Numbered from the stretch's first letter, positions 46,801 to 59,940 are shown. The stretch: DNA of 64,000 bases from Zanthoxylum bungeanum (GCA_019454045.1 SKCR01032771.1:186001-250000), one strand, 5' to 3'. A program made the numbers and translations. Notes: generated by a model from the letters alone, not told the origin.

Positions 46801-49800
46801 AAAACATGTTCATGAAAATAAAATGACCACTAATCTCTAAATAGATATCATTTGTGTCTAATATCATGAAATGTAGGTCTAAAGTGTCATCCTCCAAAGA
46901 GATGATCAAAAGTATCATCTTCCAAAGAGTCATCATCATATCTAATTCATAGTACAAATAATTTTATTAATAACAAATAATATAATAGTAAATGTTGGTA
47001 TTTTTAAAGATAATAATTATTTTGTCATTTTCGGCGATGCATCGGGGTAGAGCTATCCGGTCAATGCGATTAACAAAACTGCCGGTTAGGATTTCAAAAT
47101 TGGAGATTTCGTTTCTGTAGCTCTTTAGTTCATAAAGCTCAAGTCAGGACTCTCTGTTTGCATTTCAACTCCCTCATATGATGGTTTTGTTTTTAAAAAA
47201 ATAGCAATTTTGGGCTTTCCCGTCTCAAGCCACCCTGACTCAAGGAATCATGAGGCGAGCCCGTTGAAAATTCGGCCTGAGGAGACAGCCTCGACGCGCC
47301 GCTGGCTGTGAGGCGGCACCTTGAGGTGCGCTTCAAATGGAGTTTTCAAACTATGGGTCTAGTATAAGCAAGATTTCACTAGAAAAGTAGATGAAACCAA
47401 GCATGGTTAGATTGTTATCACACCATAAAAATATCGGAATGTGTGCACCCCATAATGTACTTGAGTTAGAAAGTAAACAAAACTCGTTCAGATCTCTCCT
47501 GAGCTAAAATAAATCACTTAACGTGTTATCATGGTCACTGATAGAGTGGTATACTGGTAGCTCAAATCACAAAATTGTCTCCTTGAAAACATATTGAAAT
47601 AGAAGAGCAACATAATCATAGAAAGTTAAGATAATAATATTTCAAGGGGATTTTTAGCAAGAATCTGTTTTATAACCAAAAAAAGGGTGAAGAAAAAAAT
47701 CCATCTTTTCTATACATCCCCTATAAATTGAGCCGGTCAGCAGGGTCAGGCAATCTGCATGCACGCTGTCAAAGCTAGTGTAAAGATAAAAATTTCTCCA
47801 CTAAAGAGTAAAATACAAGTTCAAAAACCAGATAACTGAGAAACTTAAATGAAGAAGCATGAATTGGAGCTCGATTGCTCGAATTAGTTGATAAGGTTCA
47901 GGAAGTAAAGAAAACAACAAGCATGGAAATAAGAACATACTCGCCATGCAAAACCATGGTATCATCCATAAGAACCTTCCTCTTCAAAGCACTAGTCTGG
48001 GGTGCAGACCGGGCACGTTTTCTAGATGCAACTTCAGGTACAGGTGGCGTGGGCTTCATTTTCAGAACAGACGATTTTCTTCCAACTGAAGAAAAAAGTA
48101 AAATCAATTCAATGATTAACATATTCTGTAGAAGGATAACTGATGCCAATACACCTCTAGAACATAATACACCAGAATGTATATTTTTATTCTTTCAGTA
48201 ATCAACGAGGAGTTTTGATACCTAAAATAGATGACAACAAATCATCATCATCAGGGATAACCTCGGAGTTTCTCTTAGATCTGTCCACCCCAAAGGATTC
48301 GGACGAGTTTAAACTCTCCACCGTTATTGTACTCTCTGTGTAACTGCGTTTTTTCCCGGAAATAAGTTTGTTTCCAGCATCAACCCCACCACTCCCTGCT
48401 AGGACTTCTTTTTCTGGTGTAGACTCAACTAGCAAATCATTTGGTTTATCAAGAAGGCCTTCTGGTACAGACAGTAGCTTTTCTGGTGCAGGCAAATCAG
48501 AACTCATGGAATCATTTAATTCTTTTAATTGATGATCACAGGAAGTTGCATCGTCCAGTGGCTTGTCCAACGTTCTGTTAGCTTCTTGAGTATCCCCACG
48601 AACTGAAGGCCCTGATATCTGAGTTTTCTCAGATTGCATAATGTTTGTCACATGCCAGTCTTCACCTATAAAAAAAAAGTGAATGTTTAATCAATGAAAT
48701 AAAACTTCGTCAATGTCAATTACTTGCATCAATTGCATGCATAAATTTCAATACAAACCTTGCACCTCAACAGAATTCTGATTCCTTCTAGATGTTTCTG
48801 ATGAGTGTGGCTCGACTGCCACAAATTGTAAGTTCTGAGCCACTGAATTATCATGTCCAGGAGATAACATATCGTGTTCACTCAGATGGGAGCTGCATGG
48901 TTTTAGCACATTCAGATCAACAGATGCCATCTCTTCATGAGCAAGATGGTTGTTCAAGGTCTCATGATCCTTAGGTTCCAGAACGCGAACTTCAGCATCA
49001 ACAACCACGAGCGAGCCTGATCCTGCTATATTATCAGTAAGCTCAGCATCATTGTGAGTTTTGTCCTTAATTGATGCTTGATCATCCACCAGATGATCTT
49101 CTGATACAGGCATATCAGTGCTACTAGGACAAGTTTCACAAATAGGGTCACAGGTGAGATTTGTGCAACTAAGAGATGCAGCAGTTTTGTCTGACTCAGC
49201 TCTTTGGAATTTCTCAGACAGCATGCTTGTAGCATTTTGCACGTTTTCCAATCTGTTCGATCCGTCTAGTGGATTAATGGTCCCTTCTGGACCATCTGAT
49301 GGTGCCAAAGGCATTGATTTAACAGAGTCACCAAGTGATTGTACTTGTTTGATCTCTGCATCTCTGATATGGCAGCCATTTTCCTCGGGAAGCATGCAAT
49401 GCACAATATCATCATTTGAACCTTTGTGCAAAGGCCACTCTGCAGCATGGCTATCCCCGTGATGACAATCTGTCTGACTTACAGCATTTACTCTGCTCTC
49501 TGCAGCAGTCAATTCATTTGAATTGTGATCTTCTGATTCAAAATGATCATCACTTGCCAGAGCCTTCGGACCACTACACAAGTTTGGCTCTTGCACCAAT
49601 CCAGGAGTAGATGGTGCCTCAGCAAATTCAATGGGTTCAGAATCCAGGCCAAGTCTTTCAAGCTGTTCACAAGTAAAGATAAAATGATGATACCACAATA
49701 ACACACTCCCAAATCCCAACAACAATTACACATGCAAGAAATTGATGAAAATGAATAACATGGCCATCATATTTTAAAACATTGATATCTACCTGGTTTG

Positions 49801-52800
49801 CACTGTCATTCAATGTTCTGGCTTCTGAAGTTTCATTCATATGCTCACTTACATTATCTTGTTTCCAAGGTGTCACTAGTTTGACAGACCCCTGAGGATC
49901 AGCACTGCAATTAGACAATAAGATACATCAGGACATTCATTCTCAATATTTAGAATAAACTAGCATCTTAAGCCACCAACAATGACAGCCAACCAAGGGC
50001 AGAAATATTTTGTTGATATAATAAGAAAATAATATGCATTCTTAGATATTAAACCTTTAAATTAACCATTTTTTAATATAACTTAGTCCCTATTAGTTAT
50101 TGTTGAGCTGAGAGCATACATCCACCCTTGCAGCCAATTAAGTACTAGCCTATGTATCACGAAAATATTCATGTCCTTCGCATAGTTAGTTAGACCATTA
50201 CTCTTCTCAAATCCTAAAGTCAAACACAAATGCCAAATCTCAGTATCCTTTGCTTGTGTAATGACTCAACCTTTCTCATAAACAATAACAATCCCCGACA
50301 CAATCCGGAATTGCAAAAGGTACATGCTCAAAGCAATACAGCATTAGTTCACAGTAAAAATATTTTCTCCCTTCATATAATGAGTGGGTTTCTGTGTATG
50401 CCTAAACAAGACAATAGAAACTTCCTTGATACAAACTCTCATTATCTTGCTAATGATACAGCCAATTTATCAAACATGCAAAGAAAAGCACAAGAAAAAG
50501 TTTTGAAATTGCGCTTAATGCTTTTATGCTTAAATAGTTGCCAATATTTAGTAGAATTTAGATGTTATAAGTGACAGCTTAGTACAGTCAACACACAACC
50601 CTATAAAATACAATGAAAGAACTCAAGAATGATAAGCATATACCGAAAGACATTAACAATGATGATAACAAATGAGAATGCCTAGATATAAATAACTCGC
50701 ACAAATTAATCATAAAATCAGGTATCCAAACAAAAGGACGACTGATAGAGTCAAAGACTGATGCCATGGATATAAAAAGCTTACTCTGAAACTCCATCAT
50801 TTGTAGCTGTAACCTTGTCTACTAACAGGTCCTGTTTGTGATTAATCACAGGGAAAAAAATTAAAATAATGGCCAACATGGAAAAATTTGACCCAAATAT
50901 TCCATGCAACATTTTATTGTAAGAAAAAAGCTACCAGGATTCTTCATTTAAAAAAAAAAAAAAAAGAAAGAAAGAAAAGGAAAAAAACCATGGAGAAGAA
51001 GAGGGAGCACAGCTGACGAAAAATTTATCAACTAAAGATGCAATAACCATTCTGCGTAGAAAATTCTGATGCAAAATTTAGTCCATCAATCAACACAAGA
51101 AAGTAGAGAAGGATACTAAAAAAGTTGAGTCAAAGGAACCACATGCAAACAACTTTAAATGGCTGTTTATCATCGTATTGTTGCCATTGTGAATTCAACC
51201 ACATCAATCAGACTAATTAAAATAGCTAAATTCAAGTAAGAACGTGATTTAATAAAGTCTACATAATAATTACCTCATCGAGGTCCAAACCAATTTGGGA
51301 AGCATCACCATCACCAAACCGTTCTGAAAATTATTCATAAAATAATCAAGAAAATAAATGAAAAATAAAAAGTCTAGGACATGATTAACCATCAAAGAGA
51401 CAATGACAGGCACAAGTCCTTACCATCCAATCCAAACTGTGATGTGGAGTAAACCATGCCATCTATGGTATCTTGGAGCGTGATTTGCTCCCTCGTACTG
51501 ACGTGATGATCAACATAGTTGCTGCAGGAGGGATTAGAAGTTAATAAGCAGAGGAAATAATATTCCCAGATTCACCTTGACAAGAATTTTCCACAAGTAC
51601 AATTCATCAATATGCCACTCTTATGATATAAATCAGAACAGGTGGGGAGTCAACAATTCAGTTATTAGTCAATATATCTGTCAAATATCCAGAAAACAAG
51701 TAAGCTGGCACAAATGTATTAGATTATTTTATGCATGTCTTTTGATTGGTTCAACCATGGTTTTAGAATATCTCATGGTCAAGCACTAAGTTAGAAAACT
51801 TGTGCCTCATAACTATAGTTCAACAGACTAACTTTTAATTCGATAGAAAACATAAAAACTAAAACTAAAACTAAAATGGATCATTTGGAACTAACCCCTG
51901 AAAAATGTCATTATCTGGCAGCTCAAAATCATCAAGATCAAAAGTCTCCGGCAAGGTGATTGAATGATATGGTGCAGTCGATTCTTCTGGTGGTAAATCA
52001 ACAGCAGTGGAGCGAAAAGCTTGCTTTACCTTAAGCAAAGCCTCGCTGCAATCATCAAAAAGGTAATTCACCTTTCGAGAATATATCCTCACAACACCAA
52101 GAAGAAGATGGCTGGACAATCGAAGTGCAATAGGCACCTCCGGAAACAGGATAGAGTCTAGTCAAAAGAACATATACATTCTATGTTAGATGAACAAAGA
52201 TAAGAGTTTGCAAATAGAAACAGGGGCAACGCAAGTAGAATTAAAATTTTCTCGAATAATTAAAGACAATCCTCATATGAAACAATCACCAACTAATGGC
52301 AGACTGAAGCAAAATTAACTTTAATTAATGCCACCTAGTGCGAACTGTTGATTGGATGAGAACGACGGGTTGACTAAGGTAAAATGAAGGCTACAGCAGG
52401 AAATTGCGAATTTCAGTCTATAGGGTCCAATCTGGAAAAATAGATAAGCCTATCTGCACATTAATAGTGATTGGTGCATATCATTGATTAAAATTTATGG
52501 AACAATTTTGATATCAAAAACTGAAAATCTGGTCGCTTAGAAGTTTGAACCAATATAGAGGAAATCCAACAATTTACCATAAATAATCGAGGCAAGATTC
52601 ACTCAATATAACAATGAAAAAAATTAACATATATTCAAGAACTTGAAGATTCATTTAATGCTTAATTGCTTCAGCAATTAAAATCAACAAATAAATCAAA
52701 GAGCGTGAGACTTTCAAATTTAATAGTAAATAACAAACACTACTAACCTACAGAGACGCCAATATCGGTATCAGCCACCTGGTTCTTTCGGAGCTTCCTC

Positions 52801-52871
52801 TCCAAGTGAGCCGCTATCCATATAGTCCCTAAAGGTCCTTTCTTGGCCAAAATAAACTGAGAATAAAACAT
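42678..52871 (-). CDS. SYN4: Sister chromatid cohesion protein 1 / RAD21 alpha-kleisin (SYN4-like)
   Basis: This is the kleisin subunit that closes the cohesin ring by bridging SMC1 and SMC3 and is cut by separase at anaphase. Fifteen minus-strand exons: 52748-52871, 51896-52157, 51424-51521, 51274-51323, 50785-50831, 49793-49904, 48759-49662, 48222-48665, 47941-48085, 46415-46551, 45050-45945, 44569-44602, 43997-44105, 43181-43310, 42678-42776. They total 3591 nt (1196 aa), all in phase. The N-terminal Rad21/Rec8 domain (about 1-105) starts MFYSQFILAKKGPLGTIW. A conserved LPDNDIFQGNYVDHHVS segment follows. The acidic, disordered middle comes mostly from the two large exons (7 and 11). The helical segment RQQLMNTEDIRRIRKKAPCT lies near residue 735. 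The C-terminal winged helix (about 1120-1196) has SKYLQTLFG and RKEASRMFFETLVLKTKDYI. The middle is longer than in Arabidopsis SYN4 (about 1030 aa); SYN2 and SYN3 are shorter still. Confidence 0.95.
43829..43870. repeat. (GA)n microsatellite in cohesin intron 13
   Basis: About 21 perfect GA units, long enough to be length-polymorphic. Confidence 0.95.
44161..44182. repeat. (GAA)n microsatellite in cohesin intron 12
   Basis: About seven GAA units. Confidence 0.9.
44673..44854. mobile_element. Small hAT-like MITE in cohesin intron 11
   Basis: A 182-bp unit starting TAGGGATGGCAATTCTGG and ending in the near-inverse CCAGAAAACTGCCATCCTTA. The sub-terminal stretches also pair (ggacacccatttc against ggaaatccatt). 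The flanking octamers match at only five positions, so it is an old insertion. Confidence 0.6.
46610..47355. mobile_element. hAT-like MITE in cohesin intron 9
   Basis: A 746-bp unit whose left tip caaggttcgaaaacg pairs with the right end gttttcaaactatg. It has GC-rich gaggcg-containing sub-terminal regions and an AT-rich middle. It is flanked by gatctagc (46602-46609) and ggtctagt (47356-47363), an 8-bp duplication matching at six positions. It fills over half of the 1389-bp intron. Confidence 0.65.
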
Positions 52872-53360
52872 TTCTCACCCCAAACCCAGAAAAGCCCTAG
52901 CTTTCATGCACCGAGATTCACGCTTGAAGCCAAATTTAGCTGAACAAAAACCCCAATTTAACTACAAAACTAAATTTGAATCTCGTATACGCTTCCCAAT
53001 ACGCAAATTCCAACAAACAACTCTTGCAATTTCAACAAAGAAACCCTAATTATCTATTCACCGAATTGACCTCCAAAAACCCTAAATTCTTCATACAGAA
53101 GACTTTCTCGCTGGAACCCTGATAATTACACAAACTTAAGTCAACAATAACCCCATATTAGCAACAGAAACAAAACCCTAATCAAGCAAGAACCAGGAAA
53201 CTGAACAAAAGCAGCCTCATGTTGACGTCATTTACACAATTTGCACTCGCAGCAAACCCTCGAGCAGAAACTAATTGAATCGAAGATAAACTTTGACAAA
53301 TATTAGTATAACGACGGCGTTTAGGGAGAATGAGAGATCGGGATTAAGGAGTTGGAAATG
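52872..53360 (-). promoter_or_regulatory. 5' UTR and promoter region of the cohesin gene
   Basis: The upstream minus-strand sequence has many agggttt (telo-box-like) words at 52910-53200. Several ATGs precede the real start, which suggests a 5' UTR intron or a start near the gene. The transcription start is not resolved. Confidence 0.4.
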
Positions 53361-53619
53361 ATTTTAAATCGAAAAATGTCCTTTGCGTCGTGTCTTTTTT
53401 TATTTTTATTTTTTAAAAACAAAAATTAGGACTTTTTTTCAGGTTTGTGCGCTGTGATTTGATTTAGGTGGCACTGTTTAATTGGTTCGAACATTGGAGC
53501 GTTGGGGCCCAGCTTCATGTGAGAGATGATGATACTACACATTAAATTTTCACTTGATCAAGTTAATCAAATATTTATGTGTATGTATGTATATAGTGAG
53601 TGTCCGAAAAATGTCATTT

Positions 53620-53727
53620 TCCTGATCTGTGTCGGAAACTTCTGGGGGCACGGGGCACAGGTCCCGGAGATTAGTTGAGGTGCGAGTAAGCTGGCCCGGA
53701 TACCTGGTTATCAAAAAAAAAAAAAAG
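53620..53727 (+). mobile_element. SINE fragment with poly-A tail
   Basis: ctgggggcacggggcacagg, followed by cccggagattag and gctggcccggatacctgg and then a poly-A run, is a widespread plant SINE body. The 5' tRNA-related part is mostly missing. Confidence 0.65.
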
Positions 53728-53775
53728 TGTGTTTTAATAAGAATGCTCTCATTTTAATAAGTTATTGAACGGTAA

Positions 53776-53990
53776 GAAAGTATATATATAATGTTTTGTG
53801 CTTTTTAATCGGATTTAATATAGTATATGTACTTTCGTATGTCCATAATTTATTAAAATAACGACATTCGTAATAAGTTACAGGCATACGATAAAGTATA
53901 TATAATGTCTTGTGTGTTTTAGCCCGACTTAATATAGTTATTTTCTCGCACATCCATAATTTATTAAAATAAAGACGTTCTTATTGGAAA
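53776..53990 (+). repeat. Tandem duplication, about 115-bp unit
   Basis: tatataatg(t/c)tttgtg... through ccataatttattaaaataa occurs twice, starting near 53783 and 53897, with about 15% drift. Confidence 0.7.
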
Positions 53991-54011
53991 CCCATTATCT
54001 CTCAAAAATTA

Positions 54012-54075
54012 ATTTTTTATTCTCTTACTTCCATAAGATCCGAACTCAATAGTACCATCCGGCCACGCCTCTCGG
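54012..54075 (-). mobile_element. SINE 5' fragment
   Basis: On the minus strand, ggcgtggccggatggtac followed by gagttcggatctta resembles the A and B boxes of a tRNA-derived SINE. Its tail is not preserved. Confidence 0.4.
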
Positions 54076-55014
54076 AAGTAATCAAATTATATATTATACT
54101 TCCCAAATTCAAATATAAAACCTGATAAATTCAAATATACTATGCAACATTTGAGAAGTTTAACTAAATATTAGCACAATTATTTGTATATGAAGAGAGA
54201 GAATCATGTTCTAACCAAGGACGGAATATGAAAACTTTAGTTACAATCTTGTATGAATAATTAATGTGTTGTACCAAAAAGATTGGTATTTTCTCATCCA
54301 TTCATCCTTATCTTCAACCACAAAACAAGTCGTTGCTTTTACCTTAGAGATCTTTGCTCTCTCTGGTGAAATTAAAACCTCCCTTTTTCATTTTATTTTT
54401 CTTTTATTCCACCCATTTCTAAATCTAGATCTATGGTAGCTATTTTTCCACCAAGATCTAGATATAGAAATGTGACGGTTGTGTTTCCACCCAAATCTAA
54501 ATCTGTGATGGTTGTGATTGTATGTGGATTTGTGTATTTTTGTTGAAATAATCTAATTTTTTTTGTGGATTTGAAGATTTTTTATTTCAAATATGGACAA
54601 CCACATACTGTATATTTGTTGCAAGAGATCTGTTATGGCATCATCTGGTAGAACCAATTTGGAGGTGGAGATTCTTAAAAGAACAAAGGATTTTTTTCAT
54701 AAAAGCTCTGATGTATTGTTTGTTAGGAATCAAAGAACGATGTGCAGCAAAACAATACTCAAAATTTGAGTATCGCTATCACATATTTTCAAACCCACAT
54801 GATATTTTTCACTTAGCCATGATTATATGAATATTAAACAAATGACAAAGTCACTTGAAATAAAGATTATGAACAAGATATATCTTTTTGCTTTACCACC
54901 AAATCAAGTTGTGGAAACTTGACTTCTCAATGTAAAGAACTTAAATGATATTTTATTAGAATATTTAATAGGCATCCATATGTATCCATTCTAATAGTGA
55001 TCCACACAAGTATT
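54076..55014. other. Intergenic DNA, no gene seen
   Basis: Contains repeated phrases (ccacccaaatctaaatct, ccaccaagatctagatat near 54410-54500). There is no recognisable gene or bounded element. Confidence 0.5.
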
Positions 55015-55019
55015 GAATC

Positions 55020-57453
55020 TGTTGGGACAGTTGTGGAACCTCTATGACTGGATCGGTGTCCCGCATAGCGGAAGTGGGTTTAACACATAGATATCAAGCA
55101 TCAGTGTATTTTTAAATAATTTAATGGAATACTATATTCCATTACGAGTGCATAGGAAAAAATCGAGGCCGAATCGGAGTCCGGAAGCTAAAAAACGGAA
55201 GTAAACAAAATCCGGCATACTCGTTGTGCGCGCTACTATACGTGCGACTATACGTGCTATAGTGCACACTATAGTGCGCGAGCACTAGCACCACGGTAGC
55301 GCTCCGTTCATACTTTTTTTTAAATGAGTTATTTCCTTCATCAGCTTTATGGAAACTGAGAGCGGATGGAAATATGTTTTTTACCCTAATTGCTTTCAAC
55401 TTTCTCTAAACACTTTCAAACACTCAAAATTCAATTTTTAACATCAATACATGTTATGGAACAAAATCATATTTTTACAAAAATATAAATTTATTCAAAA
55501 TATGTAAATGCGTAAAATTTGAAACTAAAAAACAAACCAAATAAGAATCTCACAATAAAATAACTCATGAACAATTTTAAATAACTTAAATGTGGTCAAG
55601 TGATTCTAGAATGCTAGCTATAACTCCAAGCTATCATCTAAATTTCCAAACTCTAATTTTATGTTACATGTCAAACATGAACACTTTTTACCAAATTACA
55701 AGCATATTGTGTTTATGTTTCCAAAACATTCATACACAAATTTATTAGCCTAATTTCAACTTCAAGTTATATTATTATGTATCAAATACAAAAATATAGC
55801 TTATTAGAGAATATCAAACTTACCTATTAAGCTTGAACCAAAGATATAATCTTCTTCTCATTTTTGAAAAATGTAGAGAACTTCCGAAGTTTCTCTAAAC
55901 ACTTATTTAGGCTAATTTTTCTTATGTTTTGTCTTAATGTTTATTTGCTTAAAAACTTGCTTAAGCTTACCTTTTATAGTGAAGCTTATGTAATTTTTAA
56001 TTTAATAAAAAAATTTAATCAATTTTTAGGTGGGCTTAATCCAATTTGTCCAAATATGCATAATTAGGTGTGACTAATCACCTCTGTCTACCACTTTCAT
56101 TTAATCCAATTAAATCTAGACAAAGTTTAACTAATTGATTAGTTCATTGTCTATCATTTTGATTAATCCAATTAAATCAAGCCAAATACACCTATTATTA
56201 TATATTTTGTAATTACCAAAATATCCTCCAATGATAGAGATATTTATGAAATTATAACAAAATCCTTGTGTGATTTTGGATTAATCCAATTAATCCAATT
56301 GGGTCAAAGTAAATAATTAATGTTATTCAATAACACTTAATTATTTTAATCGATAATTATAATATCAAATATTATTTATTATCAAACATTATCGGCTACC
56401 CAAGTGCTCAACGAGTACACTTCATATTATGAGACTTTTTAAGTCCAAACACGTCCGTCATATAAGCCTAGCTTATATGTACGCAATTTGGCAACCTTTG
56501 AAATCGCGAAGAACACGAACGACATTTCCGAACTATACAAATAGAGGTCATCACATATGTTTAACAATCCTTCCGTTGTAAGCTATCCGAGTTGTGCTTA
56601 GGAAATATAGATTATATCATCAAGTTTCCGAGGCGCACATCTCATATTGTCAATATGTCCGTGATTTTTTACAACTAATCATAACACCATTTCAGATATA
56701 TGCGATCCACCCTAGTTGATCGACTTCAGCCAAAGTCTTAAGAATCGTGACTTACTCACATGGATACCTAAACCCCTTATAGTACTCATACGGTCTGACG
56801 GATCCTATGTTGATATGCACTTGATTAACGAGTGCATCGGTCCATACTCAACGAACATCTAGCGGCCAGACCATGAAAGGTCTCTGACATACATGGCATC
56901 AAAGTGTGGAGGATCACACACAAAATCAATGTTATCTTATAGTCAAAGGATCACATATGTTACTCAACTCGAATAGATTCATATTGACAGTGATGTGTAC
57001 TTCCAACTATTAGAAACCACTTATGAGTCATTCAGTATTTGCTCCAACAAATACCCACATGTATATACGAGTTGTCATTGCTCATGGTACATCGGTTTAA
57101 ACCATTGGAACTCCAATTCCAATATATGACATCTGCTAGTCTTTTAGATTATAGGAATTCGACCGTATTCTGAAACCAACGACTAAGAATACTTACTTTA
57201 AGAATAGTTTATAATAGTAATATTATCTCAATATCGGATCATCCAGTCTCCAATATTACTACATGACTATTCTAAGGTCGATGTCATTCTCGACATATTT
57301 ATATTACAAACTTATATGCATTATGACATAAATTACCATTAACATGGTTGAAATGAAAATGTAGTTATTTTATTAATAAATAATAAAATATAATATACAA
57401 TACATTATTCGGATTGACGCTTCAAACACCAGTTCCAAACACCAACTCCAATA
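55020..57453 (-). mobile_element. Solo LTR, copia-like, 2.4 kb
   Basis: Starts TGTTGGGACAG and ends ACTCCAATA (a mutated TCCAACA-type tip), with an exact 5-bp duplication GAATC at 55015-55019 and 57454-57458. The block cccgcatagcggaag at 55063 mirrors the ccgctgcgcatg block near the end of the LTR at 15842-18550, so this copy is read in the opposite direction. It has no internal coding region. A short GC-rich palindromic patch lies at 55220-55300. Confidence 0.7.
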
Positions 57454-57458
57454 GAATC

Positions 57459-58473
57459 TACTTTGTGTAATACTATTTATCTTGATGGATACTAGTTCAA
57501 AGATAATAGTTCTAGGGATTTAGGTTTCTTGATTTTACTTTCTAACAGAGTATATGTATCTCATACACAAGTATGGAACCTTGGAGCTCTTAACTAAAAT
57601 AATAACAAGAGAGAATTTTTAGAGAAATTTGTGGGTATATATGAGTGCTCAAAAATAACACACAAAGTATGTATACAAAACTAAGGTTAGCTTTTTTTGG
57701 TAATCAATCAATTTCATATATGTTCAAGGCTCATTTTGAGAATGTAATATTGGCATATTAGTGCCAAATTAACTTCCTACCATCCTTGAAAAATCTTGAA
57801 ATCAACAGAATTTAATTCCAAATTACAAAAATCGTTCTAACACTAAATCAGCTCACTGGTCTGACAAAATGGGTAGTCAGTTTGCCATAAAATCTCATAA
57901 CCAGTTTCACTTTTGCCAAAATTGATTTTTAACCAAACGGTTAGTCGGTGTGTCACAAAATATGTAACCAGCTTCATTTTTGCCTAAACTAATTTGGCAA
58001 TAATAGTGAAAACTGTTTATTGATTTTTGGCTAAACCGATTTGACAAAATCGACAAACAATAAGTCATTTTGACCAAACCGGTTTATCGATTTTAGGAAA
58101 TGATTTTAAATTCGAATATCTATGTTTCTTACAGCCAATAAATCTTGAAATGATTCTAAAACATTTCACAACATGTTTACATTATTTTCATAACGCAATA
58201 TAATTGTAAACTCACATATTTATAGTGTGTGACTCATTAGGTTCATTCTCAAGTTGGCAATGGAGATAGACGTGATAAATTATAGTATAAATTTATACTC
58301 TAATGAATCATATATCATATAGATATTTTTCTCCATAGATCACGAGTGACACCTAGTAATATGTCATAACCCTCAAATGAAAATGAAAGTAAGAACTTAT
58401 CCGTAATTGATTTCCCATGTGATTCAATCTCCCGCCTCTACTATATCCCACCAAATGACTTGAATATAACATG
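57459..58473. mobile_element. LTR-like remnants
   Basis: Phrases such as ccaaaccggtttatcg, the repeated aaccagtttcacttttgcc-like units (57900-57990), and agatcacgagtgacacctag (58337) are typical of plant LTRs. No boundaries or target duplication could be fixed, and there is no gene. Confidence 0.4.
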
Positions 58474-59117
58474 TGTGGGACACAGGACCTGGGCGACGCC
58501 GTTCCTAGGCTCGCGGCCTAGTTGGGAAGGATTACATAACATGGAGTCGCCACCCGGTGTGAACCGGGACAAAGATTTAAGGCCGCACTCACCCCTCGCA
58601 AGGGAAGACCTCAAACCGTTGGGTTCGGAATGGTCCCTTACTTATGTCACTTGTAATGAAAGGATTCATGTAATAATTTAACTAAGCTTAAGTAACACTT
58701 ATTTCCAAGAGTATCATGCTTCTAAATTCTCATATGCAAAATAAAACTTATGTGTACATTTTTACATATATCTCATATTCAAAATTGCATGCTTAATATA
58801 TATCAAGATAGCATGAACATACAAATTTACATATCACATTCAGGAAAACACAAGCACACATATTGACCCTACAAGCACACATATGGGCACTTTTCCAAGC
58901 GGTACGTGGAATTGTAGCCCAAGTACAGACCGCACTACCGTCCATTCGGAATCGGCTACGGAATTTTCGTCTGGGTTTCCATCCGATATACCGCAAGAAA
59001 TAATACTCAAATGTTATCATGACATAAGCATACGAATTGTGACACATTTGCATAAGAAAGATCAACCAATAGGCAACTATGCATGAATATAATAAGACAG
59101 ACTCAATTCAGTGTGTG

Positions 59118-59440
59118 CACGTTCGTGTAGCGTTCGTAAACGCGTTCGAACGGAAATGAAACAGAATGCTCACGTTCGAGTAGCGTTCGTAAACGCGTTC
59201 GAACGGAAATGAAACAGAATGCTCACGTTCGAGTAGCGTTCGTAAACGCGTTCGAACGGAGACGAGACAGAATGCTCACGTTCGAGTAGCGTTCGTAAAC
59301 GCGTTCGAACGGAGATGAGACAGAGAGCTCACGTTCGTATGGCGTTCGTTAACGCGTTCGAACGGATACGAGACCTGACACATAATAAGGCAAAAACACA
59401 TGCGCGTTCGAGTTGCGTTCGTGAACGCGTTCGAACGGAC
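59118..59440. repeat. 53-bp array built on CGTTCGAACG
   Basis: Units start cacgttcg at 59118, 59171, 59224, 59277 and 59330, exactly 53 bp apart. A sixth, displaced copy lies near 59403. Each holds gcgttcgtaaacgcg followed by the palindrome cgttcgaacg. The array is strikingly CpG-rich for this AT-rich region. Confidence 0.9.
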
Positions 59441-59478
59441 ACGGACCTGATGCAATACATAACAGAGAAAATAAAAGG

Positions 59479-59940
59479 GCGCGGCGAAGCACTGCCGTAA
59501 AGGTGACCTTTTGGGGCTCTTGATCTCTCAAAGAGAGGACCTTTAGACCAACATGCTAAGCCCATGCGCGTCATATCACACATGCAAGAATAGAACCAAT
59601 CATATCAACCAAGTATGCCCGATTGAACGCATCTTACATCCAATCCGAACACACGTCAACCGGCGCGGCAAAGCATCGTGGTAAAGGGCTTTTAGCCCCT
59701 CCCCATAGGGGATCTCACAACACACTTACTAAGCCCATGCGCTCGATGACTTATACATATGAAAATGAAGATAATAACATCAAACTAAGTATGCTCGATT
59801 GAACGTATCTTGCGTCCAACCGAACATACATCAACCGGCGCGGCGAAGTAGTGTCACGAAGGTGGCCTTTTCGGCTCTTTGCCTCACAAATGGAGGACCT
59901 TCGGACTAACTCACTAAGCCCATGCGCTTGGTTGAATCAT
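59479..59940. repeat. About 176-bp array, 3 units
   Basis: Units begin ggcgcggc(g/a)aag at about 59479, 59661 and 59838. They share a cctttt...gaggacctt block, then ctaagcccatgcgc, then a block with gtatg(c)ccgattgaacg. The first copies keep about 80% identity. Confidence 0.75.

Noticed and set aside
59118..59440. CRISPR-like regular array
   Set aside because: Repeats are directly adjacent 53-bp tandem units with no unique spacers, inside a plant LTR.
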